Made by a program: the position numbers and the translations under genes. DNA of 64,000 nucleotides from Betaproteobacteria bacterium. GTDB lineage: Bacteria; Pseudomonadota; Gammaproteobacteria; Burkholderiales; Casimicrobiaceae. Shown here piece by piece: positions 36,015-44,881 of this stretch (positions within the stretch are counted from its first letter, which is position 1; each line of letters starts with the position of its first letter). The DNA is taken from NCBI GenBank assembly GCA_016192065.1, contig JACPUX010000051.1, positions 90,759 to 154,758 of the forward strand. Reading direction: 5' to 3'. The notes under the pieces are model-generated. The model was not told the origin of the DNA, ran no database searches, and saw only the letters and a list, made by a program, of their open reading frames with translations.

Positions 36015-37321
36015 CGCTTTTGCCCAGCTCGCTGTTCTGGCGGCTGGCTTTGCTGCTGTTGGTGCTGATCGTGGTCAGCCAGGCCGCCGCCATCGTCCTG
36101 TTTCGGCAAGACCGGGCGAATCTGGTCATGCGCCAGATCAGCGACACCAAGGTGGCGCAGATTCAAGCCTTGCGCGAGGCACTCGCCAATACCGACACCG
36201 TCGAACGCAGCGGTCAACTCGGCCGCCTGGAGGCGGCGTATGGCGCGCGTCTGTTGCGCGCCGAATACCGCGCCGAAATCGGCCTGCCGCCCCGCGCGCC
36301 ACTGATGATCGAACTGGCGACCAAGCTGCGGGAAGTGTTCGGCGAGGGCACTGAGCTGCGCGTCCAGCCCAGGGAACAGATGTTCTGGATCCGCTTGCAG
36401 GCGGGGGAGCGCGCGTACTGGGCGGGTTTTCCCTTCTCCCGCTTGCAGGAGAACGAGTTCCCTCGCCGCTTCCTTTTCTGGACCGCTTTCATTGTGGCGC
36501 TGTTGGGCGTTTCCGCCTGGATGTTCGCCCGGCGCATCGCCAGCCCCTTGCGCCAGCTCGCCCAGGCGGTGGCCGCGATCGGTCAGGGCCAGACCCCCGC
36601 GCCCTTGCCCGATGCAGGTCCGCAGGAAGTTGCCCAGCTCTCCCGCGGCTTCAACCAAATGGCCGCCAACCTCCAGCAGATGGAGGCCGATCGCGTGGTG
36701 CTCCTGGCCAGCGTGTCGCACGATCTGCGCACACCCTTGGCGCGCATGCGCCTGGGCGCGGAAATGGGCGTGACCGACCCGACCCTGCGCCAGGGCATGA
36801 TCGAAGACGTGGAGGAGATGGATCGCATCATCCACCAGTTCCTCGACTTCGCACGCGGCGAGGAAAGCCTCACCATGACGAGCTGCGATCTCAATCGCAT
36901 CGTTCTGCACGTCGCCGAGCGCTACCGGCGCGACGGGCGCGAAATCCACACCGAGACCACCGAGTTGCCCCAACTCATTTTGCGCAGCACTTCGATCGAG
37001 CGCCTGCTCACCAATCTGATTGACAACGCCTACAAGTACGGCAGCCCGAGCGTGGACCTCGCCACCCGGCGCGCGGCCGGAAGGGTGGTCCTGGAGGTGG
37101 CCGACCGCGGGCCTGGAATACCCCCTGACCAGGTGGAACGCCTCAAACAACCCTTTACCCGCCTGTCCGCTGCCCGGGGCGGGGCCATGGGTTCGGGGCT
37201 GGGCCTGGCCATCGTCGAGCGGGTGGCCCGCCTGCACGGCGGCCAGTTCTCGCTGCTGCCGCGCCAAGGTGGCGGCACGGTCGCGCGGGTGAGCATTCCC
37301 GAGCTGCCCCTGCCGCACTGA
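36011..37321 (+). CDS. envZ: Sensor histidine kinase, EnvZ-like
   Basis: The protein has an N-terminal transmembrane segment (ALLLLVLIVVSQAAAIVLF), a periplasmic region of about 110 residues, a second helix (AFIVALLGVSAWMFARRI), HAMP, a phospho-acceptor H237 (SVSHDLRTPLARMR), N box NLIDNAYKYG, G1 DRGPGIPP and G2 GSGLGLAIV. I favour TTG 36011, which overlaps the ompR stop as TTGA and gives 436 residues; an ATG at 35969 in frame would extend into ompR. Phosphotransfer to the adjacent regulator is expected. Confidence 0.92.
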   Translation: MTLLPSSLFWRLALLLLVLIVVSQAAAIVLFRQDRANLVMRQISDTKVAQIQALREALANTDTVERSGQLGRLEAAYGARLLRAEYRAEIGLPPRAPLMIELATKLREVFGEGTELRVQPREQMFWIRLQAGERAYWAGFPFSRLQENEFPRRFLFWTAFIVALLGVSAWMFARRIASPLRQLAQAVAAIGQGQTPAPLPDAGPQEVAQLSRGFNQMAANLQQMEADRVVLLASVSHDLRTPLARMRLGAEMGVTDPTLRQGMIEDVEEMDRIIHQFLDFARGEESLTMTSCDLNRIVLHVAERYRRDGREIHTETTELPQLILRSTSIERLLTNLIDNAYKYGSPSVDLATRRAAGRVVLEVADRGPGIPPDQVERLKQPFTRLSAARGGAMGSGLGLAIVERVARLHGGQFSLLPRQGGGTVARVSIPELPLPH

Positions 37322-37374
37322 AAACCGCACCCGACGCCTTTGCGGACGGCGCGCGCCAGGAATAAACTGTCCGC

Positions 37375-39963
37375 ATGGTCGCTTATGCCGCCGAACCGTC
37401 GCCCAGTGCGCTTCCACCGGAGGTGCTTGCGCTTTCGCCCCTGCCGACCGTGGCAATCGATCCCGCGGGGCGCATCCTGCGCGCCAACGCGGCGCTGGGA
37501 CTGGCCTTGGGCCGCCCGCTCGCGGAACTGCCGGGCCGGGCTTTTGCCGAGTACCTCGCCGAGGATGCCCAGGGGGATTTTCGCAAGCTCCTCACTGAGA
37601 GCCCCGGCGCCGCGACCTTCAGCCTGCGGCGCGACCATGGCCTGCCGGTGCGCTATCGCGCCCTGGCGCGGCGAGTGAATCTACTCGATGGGCTCGAAGT
37701 GGTGCTGATCGGCCTCTCCGAACTGGTGGGCGAAGGCGAGGTCCAGCGCTCGCTCCTGGAATTGCAGGGAATTTTCGACAACGCCCTGATTGGCATCGCC
37801 TTCATCAAGGATCGCCTGATCCAACGCTGTAATCGCAAGGCCGAAGAGCTCTTCGGCTACCCCCCAGGGCAAATGCAGGGCCACAGTACCCGCGTGTGGT
37901 ACGGCAGTGACGAGGAGTGGATCGAGTCGGGCCAAAGGGCCTACCACTCCATCGCCCATGACGGCCACTTCGAACACATCTTCCATTTCCTGCGCCGCGA
38001 TGGCCGGCGCTTCTGGTGCCGCACCACCGGCCGGCCGCTCGATCCGGCGCAACCGGTACACGGCACCATCTGGCTCTACGAAGACATCACCGCGCGCAAG
38101 CAGACCGAGGAAGTGCTCGCCCGCACCTTGTCGCTGCAGCAGGCGATCCTCGACGGCGCGCATCTGGCGATCATCTCCACCGACTCCCAAGGAGTGATTC
38201 AGACCTTCAACCGCGGCGCCGAACGCTTGCTGGCCTACACCGGCGAAGAGGTAGTCGGGCGGGGCAGCCCGGCGATGTTCCATGACCCCGGCGAAATCGC
38301 CGAACGCGCCGCCGAACTGTCGCGCGAAAGCGGGCGGCCAGTGGAACCAGGGTTCGAGGTCTTGATCGCCTTGCCGCGCGTGGGCAAACCCGAGGAGCGT
38401 GGCTGGACGATGATTACGCGCCAGGGCCGGCGCATCCCCGTGCAATTGACGGTCAGCGCCATGTACGACGAGGCCGGCGCGATCACCGGCTATCTGGGCA
38501 TCGCCGCCGATGTTACCGATGCCAGAAAAACCCAGCAAATGCTGCTGCAAGCGCGCGACGAGCTGGAGCAAAGAGTGCATTCGCGCACCATCGAGCTGGT
38601 ACTCGCCAACAGCATGCTGCAATCGGAAATCCGCGAGCGCAAGCAAATCGAGGATCGCATGCGTCACATGGCGCATCATGACGCCCTCACCGACCTGCCC
38701 AATCGCACGCTGCTGCATGACCGGCTGTCCCAAGCGCTGGCCCTGGCCGAACGGCACAACCATCGCGTGGCCTTGCTGTTCGTGGATCTCGATCGCTTCA
38801 AGACCATTAACGATAATCTGGGCCACGCCACCGGCGACCGCCTGATCATCGACGTGGCCTCGAGGCTGCGCACCGCCGTGCGCGCCGAAGACACCGTGGC
38901 GCGGTTGGGCGGCGACGAGTTCGTGGTGATCATGCCCAAGGTGGGCGACATCGGCGAGGCGCGCACCGTCTCCGAAAAGCTGATGCAGGCGATCGGCCCC
39001 GCCTATTCGGTCGAAGGCCACGAGCTGCACGTCGCCGCGTCGATCGGCGTGTGTTTGTTTCCGGAGGACGGGCGCGATGTGGAAACGCTGATGCGCAACG
39101 CCGATACCGCCATGTACCAGGCCAAGGCCAGCGGCCGCAACCGGGTGCAGTTCTTCGCCCAGAACATGAACGTCGCGGCCGAGCACTTCTTTCGCATCGA
39201 GAACAGTCTGCGCCGCGCCATCGAACGGCGCGAACTCGAATTATGGTATCAGCCGATTTTCGACATCGCCCGCGACACTCCGGTCTGCCTCGAAGCCTTG
39301 CTGCGCTGGCATCACCCCGACCTCGGCCTCCTTGGCCCGGATCGCTTCATCAACGTGGCCGAGGAGAGCAATCTCATCTTGCCGATCGGCGACTGGGTCG
39401 TGCACGAGGCGTGTCAGCAAAGCCGGCGCTGGATCGACGCGGGCATGCCGCAGATTCCGCTGGCGGTGAACATCTCGGCGCGCCAATTCCATCAAGGGAA
39501 CTTGCTGGCCACGGTCAGCTACGCGCTAGAGGACGCTCGCCTCACCGGCGAGGCCCTGGAAATTGAGATCACCGAGAGCACCCTGATGCAAGACCGCGAC
39601 CGCGACCTGCACACCCTGGTGCAGCTCGACGCCCTGGGTATCGCTCTGGTGGTGGACGATTTCGGCATCGGCTATTCGAGCTTGTCCTACCTCAAGCGCT
39701 TCCCGGTGAAGAAGCTCAAGATCGACCAGCAGTTCATTCGCGACATCCTCACCGATCCCGACGATGCGGCGATCGTGCGCGCCATTCTGGCTCTGGCCAA
39801 AGCGCTGAAACTAAGGGCCGTGGGCGAGGGTGTGGCCAACGCCGATCAGCTCGAGTTTTTGCGCGCGGAAGGCTGCAACGAGGCCCAAGGCTACTACTTC
39901 GCGCCGGCCCTGCGCGCCGCCGAGGTGCCGGCCTACCTTCAGGTACATGCGGCACGGGTTTGA
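37375..39963 (+). CDS. Multi-PAS GGDEF-EAL protein
   Basis: The 862-residue protein has three PAS-like domains (about 18-85, 130-240 and 250-375), a coiled linker (ARDELEQRVHSRTIELVLANS), a GGDEF domain (GGDEF at 512-516) with an intact RxxD inhibitory site (503-506), and an EAL domain with E640-A-L and the downstream motifs NISARQFHQGN, EITES and DDFGIGYSS. Both catalytic signatures look intact, so it may make and degrade cyclic di-GMP, although in hybrids one domain is often regulatory. No transmembrane segment is evident, so it is probably cytosolic. It starts 54 bases after envZ and may be co-transcribed. Confidence 0.92.
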   Translation: MVAYAAEPSPSALPPEVLALSPLPTVAIDPAGRILRANAALGLALGRPLAELPGRAFAEYLAEDAQGDFRKLLTESPGAATFSLRRDHGLPVRYRALARRVNLLDGLEVVLIGLSELVGEGEVQRSLLELQGIFDNALIGIAFIKDRLIQRCNRKAEELFGYPPGQMQGHSTRVWYGSDEEWIESGQRAYHSIAHDGHFEHIFHFLRRDGRRFWCRTTGRPLDPAQPVHGTIWLYEDITARKQTEEVLARTLSLQQAILDGAHLAIISTDSQGVIQTFNRGAERLLAYTGEEVVGRGSPAMFHDPGEIAERAAELSRESGRPVEPGFEVLIALPRVGKPEERGWTMITRQGRRIPVQLTVSAMYDEAGAITGYLGIAADVTDARKTQQMLLQARDELEQRVHSRTIELVLANSMLQSEIRERKQIEDRMRHMAHHDALTDLPNRTLLHDRLSQALALAERHNHRVALLFVDLDRFKTINDNLGHATGDRLIIDVASRLRTAVRAEDTVARLGGDEFVVIMPKVGDIGEARTVSEKLMQAIGPAYSVEGHELHVAASIGVCLFPEDGRDVETLMRNADTAMYQAKASGRNRVQFFAQNMNVAAEHFFRIENSLRRAIERRELELWYQPIFDIARDTPVCLEALLRWHHPDLGLLGPDRFINVAEESNLILPIGDWVVHEACQQSRRWIDAGMPQIPLAVNISARQFHQGNLLATVSYALEDARLTGEALEIEITESTLMQDRDRDLHTLVQLDALGIALVVDDFGIGYSSLSYLKRFPVKKLKIDQQFIRDILTDPDDAAIVRAILALAKALKLRAVGEGVANADQLEFLRAEGCNEAQGYYFAPALRAAEVPAYLQVHAARV

Positions 39964-40053
39964 AGGGCGAGCCCTGGCTTGATCAGGTTTTCCGGAGGCG
40001 GCTGGTCAAAGGCTTCGAGCAGGCCCTTCGGGTCGATGCCGGCACCTTGGCGC

Positions 40054-40749
40054 TCACCGCGCCACGATCTCGACCTCCAGCGTGCCCAGTCCGGCGATGC
40101 CGCCGCGCAAGCGGTCGCCCGGAACGACCGGACCCACACCCGAGGGCGTGCCGGTGAAAATGAGATCGCCGGGAAGGAGTCGGTAGTACTTCGATAAGAG
40201 CGCCAGCACACTGGGCAGATCCCAGATCATGTCTTCGAGGCGGCCATCCTGCTTGCGCTGACCATTCACTTCGAGCCAGATCTCGCCGCGCGTGACCTGC
40301 CCGACCTGGGCCACGGGAAAAACCGCGCCCAGCGGCGCGGCCTGCGCGAAAGACTTGCCCAAGTCCCAAGGTTGGCGAGCCTCCTTGGCAGCGTTCTGCA
40401 AATCGCGCCGGGTGAAATCGATGCCGATGGCGTAGCCGTACACGCAAGCCAGGGCATCCCCTGCCTCGAGGTTTTCACCCTCGCTCCCGATCGCCACCAC
40501 CAGTTCGATCTCGTGATGCAGATCCTTGGTGCCCAGTGGGTAGCGCACCTTGCCACCACCGGGTACCACCGCGTCCGCGGCCTTGGTGAAGAAGCAGGGC
40601 GGCTCCTTGGCGGCGTCGCCGCCCATTTCCTTGACGTGTTCGGCATAATTGCGCCCCACGCAATAGATATGGCGGACCGGAAAGAGCGCCTCGGTGCCCG
40701 CCACGGGCAAGGCAGGAAGGGGCCAGGGAGGCACGGCGTACGAGCTCAT
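40054..40749 (-). CDS. Fumarylacetoacetate hydrolase-family protein (fumarylpyruvate/acylpyruvate hydrolase type)
   Basis: The 231-residue protein has the compact FAH fold, with HIYCVGRNYAEHVKEMG, HHEIELVVAIG (metal-binding Glu residues), YGYAIGIDFTRRDLQ and LIFTGTPSGVGPV. This short form corresponds to fumarylpyruvate hydrolase (NagK) and acylpyruvases. I chose ATG 40749 (MSSYAVPPW). It is 23 bases after a zeta-class GST isomerase, a pairing seen in gentisate degradation (maleylpyruvate isomerase then fumarylpyruvate hydrolase). No gentisate dioxygenase gene is in the window. Confidence 0.88.
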   Translation of the reverse strand: MSSYAVPPWPLPALPVAGTEALFPVRHIYCVGRNYAEHVKEMGGDAAKEPPCFFTKAADAVVPGGGKVRYPLGTKDLHHEIELVVAIGSEGENLEAGDALACVYGYAIGIDFTRRDLQNAAKEARQPWDLGKSFAQAAPLGAVFPVAQVGQVTRGEIWLEVNGQRKQDGRLEDMIWDLPSVLALLSKYYRLLPGDLIFTGTPSGVGPVVPGDRLRGGIAGLGTLEVEIVAR

Positions 40750-40772
40750 CGGGGTTTCTCCAGATAGGGTCT

Positions 40773-41420
40773 TCAGACGGCGTCTGGCTGCCGCTCGGGT
40801 GCGGCCGCGGCAAAGGCGGGCAGCGCCTGACAGGCGGTCTCGATCCGCGTGAGGGTGGGAAAGGGCGCCAGGTCCAGGGCGTGGCGGCGGGCATTGTAGA
40901 GCTGCGGTACCAGGCACAGATCGGCCACGGTGGGGGTAGCCCCGTGACAGAACTTCCCCGTGCCGGGCTCGGTACCGAGGCGTCGTTCCAGCGCGGCCAG
41001 CCCCGCTTGCAGCCAATGGTGGTACCAGGCGGTCTGGGCGTCTGCGCTGGCGCCCAAATTCTCATCGAGGTAGCGCAACACCCGCAAATTGTTCAGCGGA
41101 TGGAGGTCACAGGCGACCACCTGCGCCAGCGCCCGAACGCGCGCTCGCGCCGCCGGGGCGCCGGGCAGCAGCGGCGGCGCGGGGTGGGTTTCTTCGAGGT
41201 ATTCGATGATCGCGAGCGACTGACTCAGGACCTCTTCACCATCCACCAAGACCGGTACCAAGCCTTGCGGATTGAGCGCTTGAAACGGCGCGGCGTGCTG
41301 GTCCCCGCCGGCACGGGTGAGATGCACCGGCTGCGTCTGGTAAGCCAGGCCCTTCAGCTCCAGCGCAATCCGCACCCGGTAGGCGGCGGAACTGCGCCAG
41401 TAGCCGTAGAGCGTGAGCAC
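40773..41420 (-). CDS. maiA: Maleylacetoacetate / maleylpyruvate isomerase (zeta-class GST)
   Basis: The 215-residue glutathione S-transferase-like protein starts LTLYGYWRSSAAYRVRIALE, containing the active-site SSxxxR motif of zeta GSTs, and has VPVLVDGEEVLSQSLAIIEYLEE for glutathione binding. It isomerises maleylacetoacetate or maleylpyruvate to the fumaryl form using glutathione. The start is GTG 41420, two bases after the gcdH stop, so translation is probably coupled. With the downstream hydrolase, a gentisate/homogentisate-type pathway is the likely role; which of the two is not decidable. Confidence 0.9.
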   Translation of the reverse strand: MLTLYGYWRSSAAYRVRIALELKGLAYQTQPVHLTRAGGDQHAAPFQALNPQGLVPVLVDGEEVLSQSLAIIEYLEETHPAPPLLPGAPAARARVRALAQVVACDLHPLNNLRVLRYLDENLGASADAQTAWYHHWLQAGLAALERRLGTEPGTGKFCHGATPTVADLCLVPQLYNARRHALDLAPFPTLTRIETACQALPAFAAAAPERQPDAV

Positions 41421-41422
41421 GG

Positions 41423-42598
41423 TCAGAACGCGGCGATGCCGGTCTGGGCCCGCCCGAGGATCAGCGCGTGGATGTCGTGGGTGCCCTCATAGGTGTTGAC
41501 GGTTTCGAGGTTCACCAGGTGGCGGATGACATGAAACTCGTCGGCGATGCCATTGCCACCATGCATATCCCGCGCCATGCGGGCGATCTCCAGGGACTTG
41601 CCACAGCAATTGCGTTTCATCAGCGATACCAGCTCCGGGGCGAGCTGCTGGTCGTCCTTGAGGCGACCCATGCGCAGACAGGATTGCAGCGCGATGGTGA
41701 TCTCGGTCTGCATGTCGGCGAGCTTCTTCTGAATCAACTGATTGGCCGCCAGGGGCCGGCCGAACTGCTTGCGGTCGATGGTGTATTGGCGCGCCGCGTG
41801 CCAGCAGAATTCGGCCGCGCCGAGCACGCCCCAGGCGATGCCGTAGCGGGCGTTATTGAGGCAGCCGAATGGTCCCTTCAGACCCTCGACCTTGGGCAGT
41901 AGATTCTCTTCGGGCACGAAAACCTCGTCCATGACGATCTCGCCGGTCACCGAGGCGCGCAGACTGAACTTGCCTTCGATCTTCGGTGCCGACAGGCCTT
42001 TCATGCCTTTTTCGAGAATGAAGCCGCGGATCACGTTGTCGTCGCATTTGGCCCAGACCACGAAGACGTCGGCGAGCGGCGAGTTGGTGATCCACATCTT
42101 CGCCCCAGACACCTTGTAGCCTCCCGGAGCGCTGCGCGCGCGGGTCTCCATGCTGCCCGGATCGGAACCGTGATTGGGCTCGGTCAGGCCAAAGCAACCA
42201 ATCAGTTCGCCAGTGGCAAGCTTGGGCAGGTATTTCTCGCGCTGGGCTTCGGTGCCGTAGGCGTGAATCGGGTACATCACCAGCGAAGACTGCACGCTCA
42301 TCATCGAGCGGTAGCCCGAATCCACCCGCTCCACCTCGCGCGCCACCAGGCCATAGGAAACATAATTCATGCCGGCGCAGCCGTAGCCGTCGATGGTCAT
42401 GCCCAAGAGTCCGAGCTCGCCCATTTCGCGGAAGATCGCCGGGTCGGTGTATTCGTTGCGGAAGGCGTCGCGTACGCGCGGCAGCAGGCGCTCCTGGGAG
42501 TAGGCATGGGCGGTGTCGCGCACCATGCGTTCCTCGTCGCTCAACTGCGCGTCGAAGAGCATCGGGTCATCCCAAACGAAGCGTACTTTTTCAGACAT
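41423..42598 (-). CDS. gcdH: Glutaryl-CoA dehydrogenase
   Basis: The 391-residue acyl-CoA dehydrogenase oxidises and decarboxylates glutaryl-CoA to crotonyl-CoA. Diagnostic parts are [13 protein letters not shown] with the carboxylate-binding Arg, [14 protein letters not shown] for FAD, and [20 protein letters not shown], which includes the catalytic Glu of YEGT. ATG 42598 has GAGAGGAAC upstream. It is first in gcdH-maiA-FAH. The pathway would serve lysine, tryptophan or benzoyl-CoA-type breakdown. Electrons go to ETF. Confidence 0.94.
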   Translation of the reverse strand: MSEKVRFVWDDPMLFDAQLSDEERMVRDTAHAYSQERLLPRVRDAFRNEYTDPAIFREMGELGLLGMTIDGYGCAGMNYVSYGLVAREVERVDSGYRSMMSVQSSLVMYPIHAYGTEAQREKYLPKLATGELIGCFGLTEPNHGSDPGSMETRARSAPGGYKVSGAKMWITNSPLADVFVVWAKCDDNVIRGFILEKGMKGLSAPKIEGKFSLRASVTGEIVMDEVFVPEENLLPKVEGLKGPFGCLNNARYGIAWGVLGAAEFCWHAARQYTIDRKQFGRPLAANQLIQKKLADMQTEITIALQSCLRMGRLKDDQQLAPELVSLMKRNCCGKSLEIARMARDMHGGNGIADEFHVIRHLVNLETVNTYEGTHDIHALILGRAQTGIAAF

Positions 42599-43072
42599 TT
42601 CAGTTCCTCTCCCGGAGCCCCTGAAGGAACGCCGGCTACATGGTTGGTGGGTTCCCGGGCCGGGCAGCGTCCGCAGGGGACCGCCCGGCCTTCCTCGCCA
42701 CAAAATGGTACAGGGTGCTCGGCGCAGGCGAAGACCGCGGCGCCAAGTATCGGAGTTGGATAGTCGCGCAGCCCCGCGCGTCTGGCAACTCCCCCGCCGC
42801 CTCCGAATGATGCAGGTCAAGCCCAAATCGCCCCGCGCGGGCCGACCCATGACTTTTTTCCTATGCCTTTTTTCCTATGCCTTTCGGTGGATTTTCACCG
42901 CTCCTTCAGCACCTTAGGATTTGCCCTGAGGAGACGCTGGTCGAACCGGGATCGGTCAGGCAAGCGGGCGCCGGAATCCAGGACATACAGTGAACTGGAC
43001 GCCAGCCGCCGCCGGAGTGACAGACTCGATCAGCGCTCCTTCACCATAAATGACACGTTCCAGGAGGGCGCA
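42599..43072. other. Intergenic region with a 14-bp tandem duplication
   Basis: These 474 bases separate gcdH from the pilin operon. TTTTTTCCTATGCC is exactly duplicated head to tail at 42854-42867 and 42868-42881, then TTT. No gene, tRNA or convincing sigma-54 promoter was found. CAGGAGGGCG at the right end is the ribosome site of the first pilin gene. Confidence 0.5.
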
Positions 43073-43645
43073 ATGTGGATTTTGTATCAAATTAGACCAG
43101 GCTCGCAAGCCCAGCGTGGCTTCACCCTGCTGGAACTCTTGATCGCTCTGGCGGTGCTGGTGGTGCTGGCCGGATTGGGGCTGCCGGAACTGGGGCGGCT
43201 GCTGCACCGGCAGCGCATCGCCAGCGCCCACGCCGAACTTCAGGCCGCCCTGGGTTACGCCCGCGGCGAAGCGGTGCGCCGCGCGGCGCAGGTCTCACTG
43301 TGCCGCCGCGCCGCGGGTAGCGGCCCCGCCGCATGCGCCAGTGGCGGCCGCGACTGGAGTCACGGCTGGATCGTCTTCGTCGACCGCGGCGCCGAAACCG
43401 GCGCGCGCGATCCGGTGCTGGGGGAAATCCTGCTGGTCCACGAAGGCTTCGCCACTCACGCCACCCTAACGTTCACCGCGCCGCGCGGCGCCAGCCTTAC
43501 TTATGACGACCAGGGCTGGCCGGATCGCAACTTCGTCGGCGGCGCCTTCAAATTCTGCTCCAAGGCCGACGCCAGCCTGGGCAAGCGCCTGGTCGCCAGC
43601 CGCCTCGGTCGGCTGCGCACCGAACCGCTCAACTGCCGCGGCTGA
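43073..43645 (+). CDS. fimT: GspH/FimT-family pseudopilin (first copy)
   Basis: The 190-residue protein has a type III leader cleaved at G16/F17 (RGFTLLELLIALAVLVVLAG, E at +5), a hydrophobic helix, and a C-terminal GspH-type domain (SHGWIVFVDRG). It is a minor pilin processed by PilD. CAGGAGG precedes ATG 43073; upstream codons in frame are not supported. It is more GC-rich than the next pilin genes. It may act in DNA uptake, as FimT does in other bacteria, or in pilus priming. Confidence 0.87.
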   Translation: MWILYQIRPGSQAQRGFTLLELLIALAVLVVLAGLGLPELGRLLHRQRIASAHAELQAALGYARGEAVRRAAQVSLCRRAAGSGPAACASGGRDWSHGWIVFVDRGAETGARDPVLGEILLVHEGFATHATLTFTAPRGASLTYDDQGWPDRNFVGGAFKFCSKADASLGKRLVASRLGRLRTEPLNCRG

Positions 43646-43788
43646 CCGTCCGCACCCGGCCGCCCGTGTGCCCGCGCCGCTGGTTCCGCCGGCCTCGCCG
43701 TCCGTCTGGGCATGCTTGCCCCGAGCGCGCGCTATGGCCTAAGGTTCGCCCATGACCTAAGCGAAAGCGGGCGAGCACGGGGCGTATC

Positions 43789-44376
43789 ATGACAAAGGCA
43801 TGGCGAGACAACAGACAGGCATCGGTACGGGTACGCGGTTTCACGTTGATCGAGTTGATGGTTACGATCGTGGTTGCGGCAGTGCTCGTCGGAATCGCCG
43901 GGCCCAGTCTTCGTGGTTTCCTGCAGCGGGCCAGTTTGAGTTCGATTGCCGGAGAGATCCACGCGGCTGTCGCCAGGGCTCGCCAAGAAGCCATTACCAG
44001 GGGGACCTTTGTCACCATCACCCCGCGCCTCGGTACCAATTGGTCCTCCGGCTATCAGATCTTCGTCAACCCCCTGAACAGCGCCACCTTCAACGCGGGG
44101 GACACGGTTGGAATGGGAACCTCAATCGTCAGCTCGGAGATCATCAGCGTCAAGGATGAGAGCGGGTGGGGGCACGTTGATTGGCCTGCCTTGACATCAG
44201 ACGGGCGTTCGCCCCGGACCTATTTCACCTTTGACGATACCGGACGGCCGATGAACTCCAACGGAACCAACATGCGCCCCGACCAGCCGCACCGCGTCAG
44301 AATCTGCGTCGGAATCGACCCCTGTCGCGAGCTGATCGTCGACCACCTGGGGCGAATTCAGGTTTCAAGGAACTGA
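43789..44376 (+). CDS. fimU: GspH/FimT-family minor pilin (FimU position)
   Basis: The 195-residue prepilin has the leader site G17/F18 (RGFTLIELMVTIVVAAVLVG, E22) and a C-terminal domain with NWSSGYQIFVNP and TYFTFDDTGRP. It is directly followed by pilV after 5 bases, so it takes the place of fimU in the fimU-pilVWX-pilY1-pilE order of Pseudomonas. Two Cys near the C-terminus (RICVGIDPCRE) may form a disulfide. Whether fimT or fimU is the correct name cannot be fixed from the sequence. Confidence 0.85.
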   Translation: MTKAWRDNRQASVRVRGFTLIELMVTIVVAAVLVGIAGPSLRGFLQRASLSSIAGEIHAAVARARQEAITRGTFVTITPRLGTNWSSGYQIFVNPLNSATFNAGDTVGMGTSIVSSEIISVKDESGWGHVDWPALTSDGRSPRTYFTFDDTGRPMNSNGTNMRPDQPHRVRICVGIDPCRELIVDHLGRIQVSRN

Positions 44377-44381
44377 TCATC

Positions 44382-44858
44382 ATGCAACGCCATTCATGCA
44401 CGTCCAGCAGCAGGTTCAGGCAAGAGCGAGGCTTCACTCTGCTTGAGGTTCTCGTTTCCATCACCGTTCTTGCCATCGGGCTACTTGGCGTCGCCGCACT
44501 CCAGGGCGTTGGACTGCGCGCCAGCGGAAGCGCGCACTACCGCACCCAGGCCGCCTGGTTCGCAACCCAGATCATTGAAGAGGCCCGCGCCCATCGCGCC
44601 AGCGTGGTCGGCGGCGCGGCCGACGTCGTCGACCCCTCGCTCGCCGCAGTGCCCTGCGGCAGTACACCCGCTACCACGATTGGGGTTTGGCGCGCTCGAA
44701 TCGCGTGCTCGCTGCCCGCCGGCCAAGGCGCAGTCAACTACAACGCCATTACTCAGCGCCTGCAAGTCACGATTCAGTGGGACGATCAGCGCGGCGTGGA
44801 CACGGCGAAGGCTGGAGGCAATACCGCGGCCAACTTCGTCATTCAGACGGTGCTGTGA
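44382..44858 (+). CDS. pilV: Type IV pilus minor pilin PilV
   Basis: The 158-residue prepilin has a cleavage site at G17/F18 (RGFTLLEVLVSITVLAIGLL) and the PilV continuation GVAALQGVGLR. It is a minor pilin in the PilVWX-FimU priming complex at the pilus tip. It begins 5 bases after the preceding pilin gene, and pilW starts 23 bases after it. Length is normal. Confidence 0.9.
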   Translation: MQRHSCTSSSRFRQERGFTLLEVLVSITVLAIGLLGVAALQGVGLRASGSAHYRTQAAWFATQIIEEARAHRASVVGGAADVVDPSLAAVPCGSTPATTIGVWRARIACSLPAGQGAVNYNAITQRLQVTIQWDDQRGVDTAKAGGNTAANFVIQTVL

Positions 44859-44881
44859 GCTCACGGGGAGCCAAGGCAATC

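Noticed and set aside
37681..39186. 501-codon minus-strand open frame opposite the GGDEF-EAL gene
   Set aside because: Antisense to a protein with complete GGDEF and EAL motifs; no homology recognised.
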